NCBI RefSeq assembly: GCF_900142125.1
Contig: NZ_FQZT01000001.1
Coordinates: forward strand, 558,001-622,000
DNA length: 64,000 bases
DNA from: Malonomonas rubra DSM 5091
GTDB lineage: Bacteria; Desulfobacterota; Desulfuromonadia; Desulfuromonadales; Geopsychrobacteraceae
Direction: 5' to 3'
Part shown: positions 18,558-26,993 of the stretch, one piece after another
Layout of the letters: the number at the start of each line of letters is the position of its first letter
How positions within the stretch are numbered: position 1 is the stretch's first letter
The notes under the pieces: model-generated
The model's input: the letters and a program-made list of their open reading frames with translations, nothing else
Databases searched by the model: none
What the model was told of the DNA's origin: nothing
Made by a program: the position numbers and the translations under genes

Positions 18558-19826
18558 TCAGGTCAGCATATCCGACCAGATCCCCGCGGCCCAGTCTTCT
18601 GCGTGCCGGCCGTAACGTTCTGAGCGGCCAGATGAAGTTTTCGAAGCTTCAGCGATTTTGATATTTTCTCCAGCGGCAGCATCGTGCTTGTAAACACCGG
18701 TGACGTAAATTGCCTCGGTTGCGTTGACCATGCTGTAGCAGGTGTTGGCAAAGGATGGCATCGGCGCTGTTTTACCGGCCAGTTCAGCAATAACTGCGGC
18801 TGCAGCGACTTTACCCATCGAGCTGGCGACAAAACCGGATTTCGGCATCGGCCCACTGGTTTTCGGGTCAGTGGCGTCACCGATAACATGTACACCCGGC
18901 ACCAGGGTCGATTCCAGGGTAATCGGCTTGACCGGTGCCCAGTGCTTCTTCTCCGGTACCAACCCGAGTGCAAAGGCGAGGTCTCCGGCTTTCTGATCGG
19001 GGATAAAGTTGATAATGTCCGCCTTGAATTCCTCTTCATAGGTCGATACAGATTTATTCGCCGCGCTAACCGAGGCGATCACCTGCTCGGTACGGAAATC
19101 GATAACATCGGTATAGTAGTCATCCCACGCCTGCTTGAACAGCTTACCTTTCGAGGCGATCTTTTTATGCGGATCAAGGATAACCAGCTTGGAGCCTTTT
19201 TTGTTTTTCTTCAGGTAATCCGCAATCAGGCTGGCACGCTCGTAAGGCCCCGGCGGACAGCGATAGAAACCATCAGGCACACGCATCAACACCGTCCCAC
19301 CGGCAGGAAGGGCGGCCAGTTCCTGCTGCAGCTGTACGGTCTGCGGACCAGCTTTGTAAGCGTGCGGCATCAGCTTTTTCGCCGCCGCATCAAAGCCTTC
19401 GATACCATCGTAGCGGAAATCGATGCCGGGTGAAACAATCAGCCGGTCGTACTCCAGCTTGCCTTTTTTGCCCTGAACATATCCTGCCTTGGCGTCGATA
19501 CCGATGATCTCGTCATGCACAACTTTGATACCGCGCGCCTCCAGTCCCTGGTAGCCGATGGTGATATCATCCATCTTCTTCATTCCAGCGATCACCCAGT
19601 TACTGATCGGGCAGGAGACAAAATTCTGCTCCTTTTCCACCAAAACAACGTCCAGCGCCGGGTTCCCCATTTTCAGGTACTTGGCTGCCGTTGCCCCGCC
19701 GTAGCCACCACCGATCACAACAACCCGCTTATGCCCGCCGTGACTGGAGGCAAAGGCGTTCGGCCCGCACAGAGTAACGACGCCAAGCCCGATAGTTCCG
19801 TATTTGATAAAATCCCTGCGTTTCAT
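18558..19826 (-). CDS. fccB: Flavocytochrome c sulfide dehydrogenase, flavoprotein subunit
   Basis: 422 residues. Begins with a twin-arginine signal (KRRDFIK then a hydrophobic stretch), so it is probably exported folded with FAD. The FAD site VVVIGGGYGGATAAKYL is followed by VEKEQNFVSCPISNWV, where the Cys is one of the redox cysteines, and by VHVIGDATD and the C-terminal ANTCYSMVN. It oxidises sulfide (or related sulfur) in the periplasm and passes electrons to the dihaem subunit encoded 11 bases upstream. The direction and partner in this organism are inferred from the family. Confidence 0.9.
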   Translation of the reverse strand: MKRRDFIKYGTIGLGVVTLCGPNAFASSHGGHKRVVVIGGGYGGATAAKYLKMGNPALDVVLVEKEQNFVSCPISNWVIAGMKKMDDITIGYQGLEARGIKVVHDEIIGIDAKAGYVQGKKGKLEYDRLIVSPGIDFRYDGIEGFDAAAKKLMPHAYKAGPQTVQLQQELAALPAGGTVLMRVPDGFYRCPPGPYERASLIADYLKKNKKGSKLVILDPHKKIASKGKLFKQAWDDYYTDVIDFRTEQVIASVSAANKSVSTYEEEFKADIINFIPDQKAGDLAFALGLVPEKKHWAPVKPITLESTLVPGVHVIGDATDPKTSGPMPKSGFVASSMGKVAAAAVIAELAGKTAPMPSFANTCYSMVNATEAIYVTGVYKHDAAAGENIKIAEASKTSSGRSERYGRHAEDWAAGIWSDMLT

Positions 19827-19837
19827 CGCGCCCTCCC

Positions 19838-20410
19838 CTATTTCAGACTCGAGTAGTAATCGGCCATCTGCTTCAAAGTTGCTTCATCGATCCCTTTCAC
19901 CAGCATCATGGTGCCGGCTTTGCGCTCACCGTTTTTGTACTCAAGCAGCGCTTCCAACAGGTATTCAGGGTGCTGACCGCCAATACGCGGGAAATTGCCT
20001 TTACCCTCACCGTTCTTGCCATGGCAGCCTTGACAACTCTTCACCAGGGTAGCCTTTGCCGTGGACGCTGCAGCGTGGGGAGTATTGACCCATGGCTTGG
20101 TAAAAAAGAATTCCGCAATCTGCTTCTGCTCCTTGGCATCGTAGCCTTTCGCCAAGTTCGCCATGACGCTGCCGGGGCGTACGCCACTGGCATATTCCTT
20201 CATCACAGTCTGCAGATAGCCCTTCTTCTGGCCACCGATAATGGGAATCAGTTTGCCTGGGGACGCTCCGTCGGTACCGTGGCAGCTGGCACAGGTTTTA
20301 CTCAGGCGCTCTCCGGGTAAAGGCTGATTTCCAGCAGCGAAAACAACGCCGGCGAGGGCAAGCGAGAAAATCACAATCGAACAGCAAAGAAACTTTTGTT
20401 GCAGCGTCAT
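19838..20410 (-). CDS. fccA: Dihaem cytochrome c subunit of flavocytochrome c
   Basis: 190 residues. A signal peptide ending at about FAAG is followed by two tandem class-I cytochrome domains, each with one CXXCH (CASCHGTDGASPG and CQGCHGKNGEG) and a distal Met-containing segment (SVMANL, GTMMLVKG). This is the c4-like architecture of FccA. The ATG at 20410 has AAAGGAGG four bases upstream, which rules against the ATG nine codons earlier. It precedes fccB in the same operon. Confidence 0.9.
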   Translation of the reverse strand: MTLQQKFLCCSIVIFSLALAGVVFAAGNQPLPGERLSKTCASCHGTDGASPGKLIPIIGGQKKGYLQTVMKEYASGVRPGSVMANLAKGYDAKEQKQIAEFFFTKPWVNTPHAAASTAKATLVKSCQGCHGKNGEGKGNFPRIGGQHPEYLLEALLEYKNGERKAGTMMLVKGIDEATLKQMADYYSSLK

Positions 20411-20531
20411 AAAACCTCCTTTGTTTGAAAAAAACATCGACCAGCCATGTAACGAATCACAATCAGTATAGCTGTTATTTTTGTTTCGACAAGAACAATG
20501 TCTACCATTATGGTAACAATTTCATGACAAA

Positions 20532-20562
20532 AAAAGCCCACCCGTTGACAGGGCAGGCTTTT
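20532..20562 (-). terminator. Terminator after the membrane-protein gene
   Basis: AAAGCCTGCCC...GGGTGGGCTTTTTTT hairpin on the minus strand, about 25 bases after the stop at 20584. Confidence 0.8.
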
Positions 20563-20583
20563 AGTTATCTGGCTGGGTAAAAA

Positions 20584-21387
20584 TCAGTCTTTTTTGATCT
20601 CCTCGATCAACTGGACATCCTGCTGCGAGTCATCGTCGTAGCCAAGAGCGGTGTATTCTTCCTGCTGGTAGACAACCTCTCCCTCTTTGTTGAGCATGGT
20701 CCCATCGTCCATAAGCACCATACCGAACTGGTCCATCAGCTGCATTTTATATTCATGGCTGGTGGCCAGCTTCTTTTGCCGCAGACGATAACTGAGAATC
20801 ATCCAGATTGCCAAACCCAGGGCGATGACGACCAGAATCGCGACCAGTGAGATAAACAGGTATTCTGCCGTCGCTGCACCAGCCTGGGCCGCGTACAGGG
20901 CAATGGCGTCCATCTTGTAAGCGATGGCCGTTGCCGCAATCAGCAGCAGCAGGCTGAACAGAAAGGGCAAACGATGAACGATATGAAAGAAAGCCCCCAA
21001 CCGGTCTCCCTTACGCCAACTGATGGTGGAATAATCCATCCCACCGGGCGGTGTCGGTTCGACAGCATCACGGAAAAAATACCTGTTAAATGTCAGGATG
21101 ATCAGACCGAAAACGAAGGTGATAGCGATTGGGGTGATGAAGGTGGCAAACAGGTAAGGTTTCCAGGGAAACTCGGAACCCTCTGTTGCAAGGTGATTAA
21201 CGAAGCAAACGAAAAAGATCAGCCCTTCGATCACGAGCATGGTTGTCAGGTAGTTGACGAAAAAGTTATTCAGCCCCTTACTGTCAAAAGTCGCAGCCAC
21301 TCCGACAGGGCCACTCGGCTTGCGCGGCCGGGGCCTTTTCACCTTCTTGGCAGTCGTATCTTCTCTTTTATCTTCCAGTTTATGCAT
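20584..21387 (-). CDS. Four-helix membrane protein, unknown function
   Basis: 267 residues. A basic N-terminus (KKVKRPRPRKPSG) is followed by four hydrophobic segments (about residues 45-65, 80-105, 145-165, 180-205), then a charged cytoplasmic-type tail with an acidic repeat (YQQEEYTALGYDDDSQQD). No family recognised with confidence. The ATG has GAGAG upstream; a TTG three codons earlier is possible. Monocistronic with its own terminator. Confidence 0.65.
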   Translation of the reverse strand: MHKLEDKREDTTAKKVKRPRPRKPSGPVGVAATFDSKGLNNFFVNYLTTMLVIEGLIFFVCFVNHLATEGSEFPWKPYLFATFITPIAITFVFGLIILTFNRYFFRDAVEPTPPGGMDYSTISWRKGDRLGAFFHIVHRLPFLFSLLLLIAATAIAYKMDAIALYAAQAGAATAEYLFISLVAILVVIALGLAIWMILSYRLRQKKLATSHEYKMQLMDQFGMVLMDDGTMLNKEGEVVYQQEEYTALGYDDDSQQDVQLIEEIKKD

Positions 21388-21577
21388 AGCTCTCAACGTT
21401 TAAGAATTAAATATCAATGTAAAATGGAAAATGACCCCTATTTTTAATATCTGTGACCACATACAGTCAAATGAAAATCTACATAAGTTTCAAATACTCG
21501 CTCACTGCCAAAGGAACCCGAAGCGCTTGCAGAATATTTGATCGAAAAAAACGACACAACTCGTCAAATAAAAAAAA

Positions 21578-21600
21578 CCGCGGAGCCCGATGCCCCGCGG
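21578..21600 (-). terminator. Terminator after the exported-protein gene
   Basis: CCGCGGGGC...GCTCCGCGG hairpin with T-runs on both sides, about 50 bases after the stop at 21653. Probably bidirectional. Confidence 0.85.
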
Positions 21601-21652
21601 TTTTTCCATCGTTAGTTCTGCCGCGAATTAACGATTGTTTTTCTTCATTGCT

Positions 21653-22789
21653 TTACTCAGCCGGAATCGGAGTAAAGCGGATGACGAAGTTGTCTTTGTC
21701 GTAGTTCGAGTCGATGGCCAGGGAGTAGTTCAGACCAAGGTTCGCCAGGTCATCAATGGAACCGGTGTTGTACCACTGGTCAGCTTGCCATGCAGCAACG
21801 GTCGCAGCGGAGACAACTTTTCTCACACCGTCAGACTCGTAAGGAGCGCCGTTTGCGTCCAGGCCTTCCTGGCTGCGGTAGGTTACCCACTCACCATCAC
21901 AGATGATTTCTTCAGTCTCTTCGTTGATGACGGTGTACGGGCCTTCGCAGTTAGCCATCAGCAGGTTATCGGTGTTCGGATCCTGGTCATCATCGTAGAA
22001 GTATGCGAAAGGAACGGAATCGGTGTTGTTCCAAGGACCGACCAGGTCGGTGTAGTTGGTCGACTGGGCGCCGGTTGCCAGGCTATCTTCAGTTGCGTTC
22101 AGTTCGAAAACGAAACGTGCAAACGGGTCAAAGTAGCCCGGTTCCGGGTGGTACTTGTCAGCCGGGCCAGCCAGGCCTTGAGCGAAGTTCGCCGAGAGAA
22201 CGACGTCAGGCTGAACAGCGCTGGAGGTACTGGTGATGAAGTTGTTCTTGCGATCTACGAAACCGAGGCCGTCGCCAGCAGTCGAAGGAACGAAAGTGCC
22301 ACCATCCATGTAACCGAGTTGTGCGGTGAAACCGGCCCACTTAACATCGGTGCCGTCAGTGATCTTCTGGTAGGAACGGTAAACGGTCTTGGTCGAACCC
22401 GGAGTAACATTCAGTTTCACATCGATGTTACCGTTGGTGTAGTGCTTGATCTTCCAGCGCTTGGAAGATTTCAGATCGTCGGAGCACTGCTTGTCGGACA
22501 GATCGTAAGGATTGTAGCCGGTCACCATCAGGCAGTTGGAACCGTCAACGTCATCATTGTGAACAACCTTCATACCCGGATTCTGAACGTCGGACTCTTT
22601 CCAGATCATGACACCGTTGCTGAGGCCGTCAGCATTGTAGATGGCAGTGCCGTAAGTTTCGTACTCGGTGTACGGGCCTGCTGGAACTGCGTAAGTCGAC
22701 TCGTCCCAACCATCGATGGTACCAGCGTTAGCCATACCGGCAACCAGAGTCATACCTGCGATAAATGTGGCAACTTTTTTCAATTTCAT
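21653..22789 (-). CDS. Large exported protein, unknown function
   Basis: 378 residues. A clean signal peptide (KKVATFIAGMTLVAGMANA) precedes a long, Asp/Asn/Tyr/Gly-rich beta-type mature chain with five cysteines (two in the NCLMV and QCSDD region, two in MANCEGPY...ICDGEW). Motifs such as YFYDDDQDPNTDN recall acidic metal-binding loops of secreted beta-sandwich proteins, perhaps the 'choice-of-anchor' type, but it has no C-terminal sorting helix. AGGAG lies eight bases before the ATG. A long structured leader precedes it. An antisense frame of 395 codons over the same region is a shadow. Confidence 0.7.
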   Translation of the reverse strand: MKLKKVATFIAGMTLVAGMANAGTIDGWDESTYAVPAGPYTEYETYGTAIYNADGLSNGVMIWKESDVQNPGMKVVHNDDVDGSNCLMVTGYNPYDLSDKQCSDDLKSSKRWKIKHYTNGNIDVKLNVTPGSTKTVYRSYQKITDGTDVKWAGFTAQLGYMDGGTFVPSTAGDGLGFVDRKNNFITSTSSAVQPDVVLSANFAQGLAGPADKYHPEPGYFDPFARFVFELNATEDSLATGAQSTNYTDLVGPWNNTDSVPFAYFYDDDQDPNTDNLLMANCEGPYTVINEETEEIICDGEWVTYRSQEGLDANGAPYESDGVRKVVSAATVAAWQADQWYNTGSIDDLANLGLNYSLAIDSNYDKDNFVIRFTPIPAE

Positions 22790-23135
22790 TCTTCATTCTC
22801 CTTCATCAGTTACGTGCGTTAGACATTTTTGCGAAACTTAAGTTTTGTCGATCATCAGAGTGATGATGCCTCCGGGAAAAACTTAGCCTCCTTTCTTAAC
22901 CAATCTTTGGGATCGGCTATCCCCTCCCGGGTAGCCGATCTCAGTTGTCTTAAAATCATTCGAACTGGCAAACAAACATTGGGCTTTAGCCATCTGCTCG
23001 AAACAACTTGTCGTGCTGATCAATTTCGATTTCTTTTATAGGCAAGGGCAATGCCAACTTATACAAAATTCATAACCTACTGTTTTCAATAACAATAGCT
23101 GCCAAGTAGGGAATAGACACAGAAAACACAACTAC

Positions 23136-23149
23136 GCAACTAAAGTTGC
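23136..23149. promoter_or_regulatory. Palindromic operator-like element, copy 2
   Basis: GCAACTAAAGTTGC, matching copy 1 except for the two central bases. It has an extra CAACT half site five bases to the left. Located upstream of the exported-protein gene on the minus strand. Confidence 0.55.
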
Positions 23150-23213
23150 ACCACTAAGAGGAAAATAGGTACAAACCACTAAAAAACGGCAATCGCGCAG
23201 CGGATGCTACCCA

Positions 23214-23237
23214 GGTTGCAGCCGCAACTAAAGTTGC
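23214..23237. promoter_or_regulatory. Palindromic operator-like element, copy 3
   Basis: GCAACTAAAGTTGC (23224-23237) preceded four bases earlier by GGTTGC (23214-23219), the same composite arrangement as copy 1. The centre is 88 bases from copy 2. Confidence 0.55.
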
Positions 23238-23276
23238 ACTGTTTTGAAAAGGCGAAAAAATAAAAACAGATAAAAA

Positions 23277-23303
23277 AAGCCCCGGACAACGAATCCGGGG
23301 CTT
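23277..23303 (-). terminator. Terminator of the porin/PstS-like/GGDEF operon
   Basis: AAGCCCCGGA / TCCGGGGCTT perfect 10-bp stem followed by TTTTTTT on the minus strand, 34 bases after the diguanylate cyclase stop. Confidence 0.92.
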
Positions 23304-23336
23304 GTGACAGGAAAGTGAAAAGGATGAGAAGAAGAA

Positions 23337-25004
23337 TCAGCTGAAGTTAAAACAACTGCCACCACTATTTTTGGAAACATACATGGCAGAGTCGCTCTTT
23401 TTAATCAGGGTCTCAATGGCGGTTCCATCTTGCGGAAAGATACTGATACCGGCGCTGACACCAAGACGATGCTCGATCGTACCGAAAGAGAAAGGCTCGC
23501 AAAGCCCTTCCACCACTTTTTTTGCCAGGACGCCGGCGTCCTCCGGAGATTGCAGCGCATTGAGAATAATCAGAAACTCGTCACCCCCCATGCGGGCAAC
23601 GGTATCGTCAGCACGAAGAAGTTGCAGCAGCCGGTTACTGACCTCCTTGAGAACCATATCACCCACATCATGGCCCATGGTGTCGTTAATCTCCTTGAAT
23701 CTATCAAGGTCGAGATACAGCAGCGCAAAGGTACGGTTGTGCCGTTTGGCATCCTGAAGCGTTCGCTCCAGCCGGTCGAACAGCAGATTACGGTTCGGCA
23801 GCCCGGTTAAAGAGTCATGGTGGGCCATCTGGATCAGTTCGTTCTGTGCCTTCTTCAGCTCGGTAATATCATTGAGGATCCCAATGATGCCGATCAGCTC
23901 ACCATCTTCGCCGTACATGGCGGAGCCGGAGAAATGAGCTGGGAAAGTCAAGCCATCGCGGCCGACACATGTCATCTCCGCCTGTTTGACCAGGCCGACG
24001 TTGAGCAGTTCTTCAAGTCGCTCCGGGCTCAAAATCGAATCATCATCCAGTGCACTCAACAGATCGGCGGGCTGGCCGATCAACTCATCTTCGCTGTATC
24101 CGAATAGCTTCAACGTCTGTTGGCTGACTTTGTCGATCGTCAGGTCCGGCTTGAGGACGACAAGGCCGCCCGACATGTTGCTGATGATATTGTCGACATA
24201 GCGCTTGGAAACCGTGGTGCGTTTGAGCTTTTCGCCCATGCCCCAGAAGGCGATAGCCAGTTGAGCGATCTCGTCGTTGTCAGCGGTTAGAGTCGGCGGT
24301 TCCAGTTCGTAGCCAGACTCGAGGCGGCGGACGTTCGCCAGCACCCGCGACAATGGTGCCACGAGCAGGGTACTGGCCACCCGGTTTACGGTCAGAATGG
24401 CTGCTGCGAACCCCAGCAGGAACAGCACGCCCAAAACCATAAGGTGGGAAAGAACTCGCTTTTTATCACCCTCAATCACCTTGATCATCTCGTTATTCAG
24501 AACCAGGGAGATCTCTTCGACCCGTGCCTGTAAATCGTGCTGCAGTTGGCCAAATTCCTGTATTCTTCGCTGCTGCTCCAGGGACAGATCTTCAATAACG
24601 ATTGTCGGACGCAGTTCAACCGCCAGTCGCATCACACGAATATAGTCGCGCTTGAGCATCAGCAGGTTTTTCACTGTCACCGGGCTGTTATCAATGCTCT
24701 GCACCCAGATCATCAGGTCATCGAGCAGATCGACAAAAGAGACCTGCATGGCAATCGACTGTTGCGCCAGGTCCTGCTCGCCAAACAGGAAAGCATCTTC
24801 ATAGCGATTATTCTGACGCTTGATAATATCGTGCAGCTTTTCGCTACCACTCACTAACGGCCAGTAACTGGTCTGCAGGTGGGACAGGTGAGAATATTGA
24901 GAAATATTGACGTAAAAACCGACAACGACTGAAACGAAAAACCCACCGAGAGCGGTCAGAACACAGAGCCAGATTTTCGAGCGAATACTGCTGAACCTTG
25001 CCAT
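23337..25004 (-). CDS. Membrane diguanylate cyclase (sensor-HAMP-PAS-GGDEF)
   Basis: 555 residues. Two transmembrane helices (about 10-30 and 180-200) flank a helical periplasmic sensor. A HAMP segment, a PAS domain (VVLKPDLTIDKVSQQTLKLFGYSEDEL), a PAC-like end and a C-terminal GGDEF domain follow. The active site ARMGGDEF is intact, and a product-inhibition site RADD lies five residues before it. It makes c-di-GMP from two GTP. Its ATG overlaps the stop of the upstream PstS-like gene (TAATG), so the two are translationally coupled. Inference: the porin and the periplasmic binding protein feed a signal to this cyclase. Confidence 0.94.
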   Translation of the reverse strand: MARFSSIRSKIWLCVLTALGGFFVSVVVGFYVNISQYSHLSHLQTSYWPLVSGSEKLHDIIKRQNNRYEDAFLFGEQDLAQQSIAMQVSFVDLLDDLMIWVQSIDNSPVTVKNLLMLKRDYIRVMRLAVELRPTIVIEDLSLEQQRRIQEFGQLQHDLQARVEEISLVLNNEMIKVIEGDKKRVLSHLMVLGVLFLLGFAAAILTVNRVASTLLVAPLSRVLANVRRLESGYELEPPTLTADNDEIAQLAIAFWGMGEKLKRTTVSKRYVDNIISNMSGGLVVLKPDLTIDKVSQQTLKLFGYSEDELIGQPADLLSALDDDSILSPERLEELLNVGLVKQAEMTCVGRDGLTFPAHFSGSAMYGEDGELIGIIGILNDITELKKAQNELIQMAHHDSLTGLPNRNLLFDRLERTLQDAKRHNRTFALLYLDLDRFKEINDTMGHDVGDMVLKEVSNRLLQLLRADDTVARMGGDEFLIILNALQSPEDAGVLAKKVVEGLCEPFSFGTIEHRLGVSAGISIFPQDGTAIETLIKKSDSAMYVSKNSGGSCFNFS

Positions 25005-25456
25005 TATTTACCAACACTCAGTGGTTTAAGTGGCTCAACTACGGCATCCAGCGGCAGATAGCTGATCGCGTTGGGATGCTCTGTCAAATAAGCAACCACC
25101 TCGGCACTGTTGTCAGCCATGTATGGCATCATGCTCTGCCCACTGAACAGACGCTTGCGCCAATAGGTTTTCAGCTGTGCAGCCGACTTATTCAGCAGGC
25201 TGCGGCTGAATCCCTTGTGTGCACCATCCTTGGTGTTGTAAACCGGCAGCACTCTCTGCCCATCCGGCCACTTGCTGATTTTGCCGAGGAACATCCGTCT
25301 GACGTCGTGGGCAGTCACAGCACCAAGCTGCCTGTCTTTATGCACGACAACAACAAACTCCTGCGCGGGCGCAGCGGAGACATCAGGCCTCAGCAGCGCA
25401 AAACAAAGCAGGAATATGACGAAGAATCTCACCAGCAAAGTCGACCTCTGAATCAA
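25004..25456 (-). CDS. Short PstS-like periplasmic binding protein
   Basis: About 150 residues with a signal peptide (FFVIFLLCFALL...VSA). The mature chain contains VTAHDVRRMFLGKISKWPDG, VYNTKDGAHKGFSRSLLNKS and YWRKRLFSG, the pattern of the short phosphate-binding-like proteins. These correspond to one lobe or a reduced version of PstS. The start is uncertain: TTG at 25456 overlaps the porin stop, and TTG at 25438 has AGAGG six bases upstream. Transport genes are absent, so a sensing role beside the diguanylate cyclase is more likely than uptake. Confidence 0.8.
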   Translation of the reverse strand: MIQRSTLLVRFFVIFLLCFALLRPDVSAAPAQEFVVVVHKDRQLGAVTAHDVRRMFLGKISKWPDGQRVLPVYNTKDGAHKGFSRSLLNKSAAQLKTYWRKRLFSGQSMMPYMADNSAEVVAYLTEHPNAISYLPLDAVVEPLKPLSVGK

Positions 25457-26667
25457 AAACTGTAAGATAATTTAGCTGCGAAATAGCTCCAGTAACGATC
25501 GGGGTAAGCCTTGTCCGGATTAACGACATTAAGCTGCATGGCGCTACCATCGATATAGTGATATTCCGCCTTGAGCACCCAGTCATCGTTAATTTCGTAG
25601 CGAATCGCGCCCCCAAGATCTTTCCGCCAGGCGGTATAAGAAGGCGACTGCGGCTTGGTACTCCCATCGCGGTCGTATTTCAAACGATAGAACTCATCGT
25701 AAAGAACAGTAAAAGTCCAGCGCTCAAAAGGCGCATAGCTGAGCATTACGTACCAGGATTGCGAAGGACCATCCATGGTTACCTTGCCCGCCTGAGAGGT
25801 TTTCCTGTCAGTCTCTCCGTACTCTGAAACAAACATCCAGTCGCGCCACAGATATTCAAGGGAGAAAACAAACTTCCGCTTGACTGTATTCTCCATCAGC
25901 GGTGTCGAAGAGCCGTTGACATACACGTTGTTTTTCGAACGAAAAAGACTGAAACCGAGACGCAAATCATGCGCTGCGCTGTTAAAAACAATAGCGCCGC
26001 CGTAAAGGCCGTCACTTTTGCGCTCGCTCGACTCGAAGCTGTCAGGCAGAAGTGGATTTGTTTTGTTTTTGCGAATGCTCTCGCTGATAGAGTTATTCGT
26101 GCTCTGCGTCAGAATACTATCGTCAGGATAGGTCGATTCACCAGTGAAGACGTGGTAGTCGATATCGCCCCAGGATCCGACTGGAAGGTTACCGTACAAT
26201 CCTCCGCCAATGTAGGCCAGGTTGGTATCACGCCGACTTTCATCATAAATGCTCTGCGGCAGAAAAATCATCGGCTGCAGAAAATCGCTATCACGGGTTT
26301 CGTTATAGAGGCCAAGCGGCATTTTAACTTTACCAAGCCGCACACCAAGCCAATCAGAGGGCTGATAATCAACCAGCGCCCAGTCAAGGGTTATATTATC
26401 TTCGGAGTAATTACCAAGGTTCCGGTAGAAAGCCTGACCGCCGAGACGCAAATTATCCAGAGCCATCCAGTTGAGGTTCAGGCCAAGATCTGTAAATTCA
26501 TAGCTGCCACTGCGGCTTTCGGTGAGAAAATTGTTGTTGCTGCTGCTCATGTAACCTTGCGAAACAAAACCATGAATCTGTAGTGATTCCGCAAGATCGA
26601 AAGCCAGTAGCGGCGTCGCCAGCAGCAAAAAAAGAAGCGTCAGGACAAAAAGCTGAATTTTTTTCAT
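25453..26667 (-). CDS. Outer-membrane porin-like beta-barrel
   Basis: 404 residues. A signal peptide (cleaved near LLAFDL) is followed by alternating beta-strand sequence rich in Tyr/Trp/Asn and a C-terminal phenylalanine (AAKLSYSF), the insertion signal of outer-membrane barrels. HGFVSQGYM and VRLGKVKMPLGLYNETRD recall phosphate-selective or general porin families. First gene of a three-gene operon in which its stop overlaps the start of the PstS-like gene. Confidence 0.87.
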   Translation of the reverse strand: MKKIQLFVLTLLFLLLATPLLAFDLAESLQIHGFVSQGYMSSSNNNFLTESRSGSYEFTDLGLNLNWMALDNLRLGGQAFYRNLGNYSEDNITLDWALVDYQPSDWLGVRLGKVKMPLGLYNETRDSDFLQPMIFLPQSIYDESRRDTNLAYIGGGLYGNLPVGSWGDIDYHVFTGESTYPDDSILTQSTNNSISESIRKNKTNPLLPDSFESSERKSDGLYGGAIVFNSAAHDLRLGFSLFRSKNNVYVNGSSTPLMENTVKRKFVFSLEYLWRDWMFVSEYGETDRKTSQAGKVTMDGPSQSWYVMLSYAPFERWTFTVLYDEFYRLKYDRDGSTKPQSPSYTAWRKDLGGAIRYEINDDWVLKAEYHYIDGSAMQLNVVNPDKAYPDRYWSYFAAKLSYSF

Positions 26668-26993
26668 AAAGTATCGATGTCGACAGTAAATGTGGCAGCA
26701 ACTATGATATTAGCAATGGTTGATACTATCCTAACATTCCTTTTTTTAGCAAGCATTAACCAACCCTTTCTCCGATGCTCGCAAATGCACCCATATAAAT
26801 GACTGCTGCTCAGGCCGGCCAAGCCTTACGGTGGATTGCTCGTACTCGTAACTGGAGTGAGAAGACTCCGTTTGAATGCAGTCAATAATTAAACTTGATG
26901 ATTGTCCGAGAATTCTATGCAAAATAAAAGTTGACTTTCATATATATGTATTTCACAATGCTCCCAACATTTTAAGCAGAGGAGGAAAGTACT
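26668..26993. other. Divergent promoter region, porin operon / HesB-like selenoprotein
   Basis: About 325 bases. For the plus-strand gene a candidate promoter is TTGACT (26931-26936) and CACAAT (26954-26959), spaced 17 bases. No other structure seen. Confidence 0.45.

Larger units (their letters stand above)
22790..23276. other. Long gap with hairpin leader and operator-like repeats
   Basis: About 490 bases without a gene. On the minus strand, close to the exported-protein start, lie a perfect 9-bp hairpin (GATCGGCTA / TAGCCGATC, 22911-22940) and a GCATCATCA/TGATGATCG hairpin (~22848-22870), so the mRNA leader may be structured. Further right are two GCAACTAAAGTTGC palindromes. I could not match the leader to a known riboswitch consensus. 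Confidence 0.5.

Noticed and set aside
21635-22822. 395-codon plus-strand frame opposite the exported-protein gene
   Set aside because: The minus-strand frame has a signal peptide, ribosome site and terminator; the plus frame has no ribosome site and low-complexity Val/Arg content.
22840-22990. c-di-GMP (GEMM) riboswitch in the exported-protein leader
   Set aside because: GGCAAAC and GGATAGCC-like pieces occur, but the conserved GGGACGCAAAGCC core and the order of elements are missing on both strands.
25969-26583. 204-codon plus-strand frame opposite the porin
   Set aside because: Shadow of the beta-barrel gene, which has a signal peptide and C-terminal Phe.
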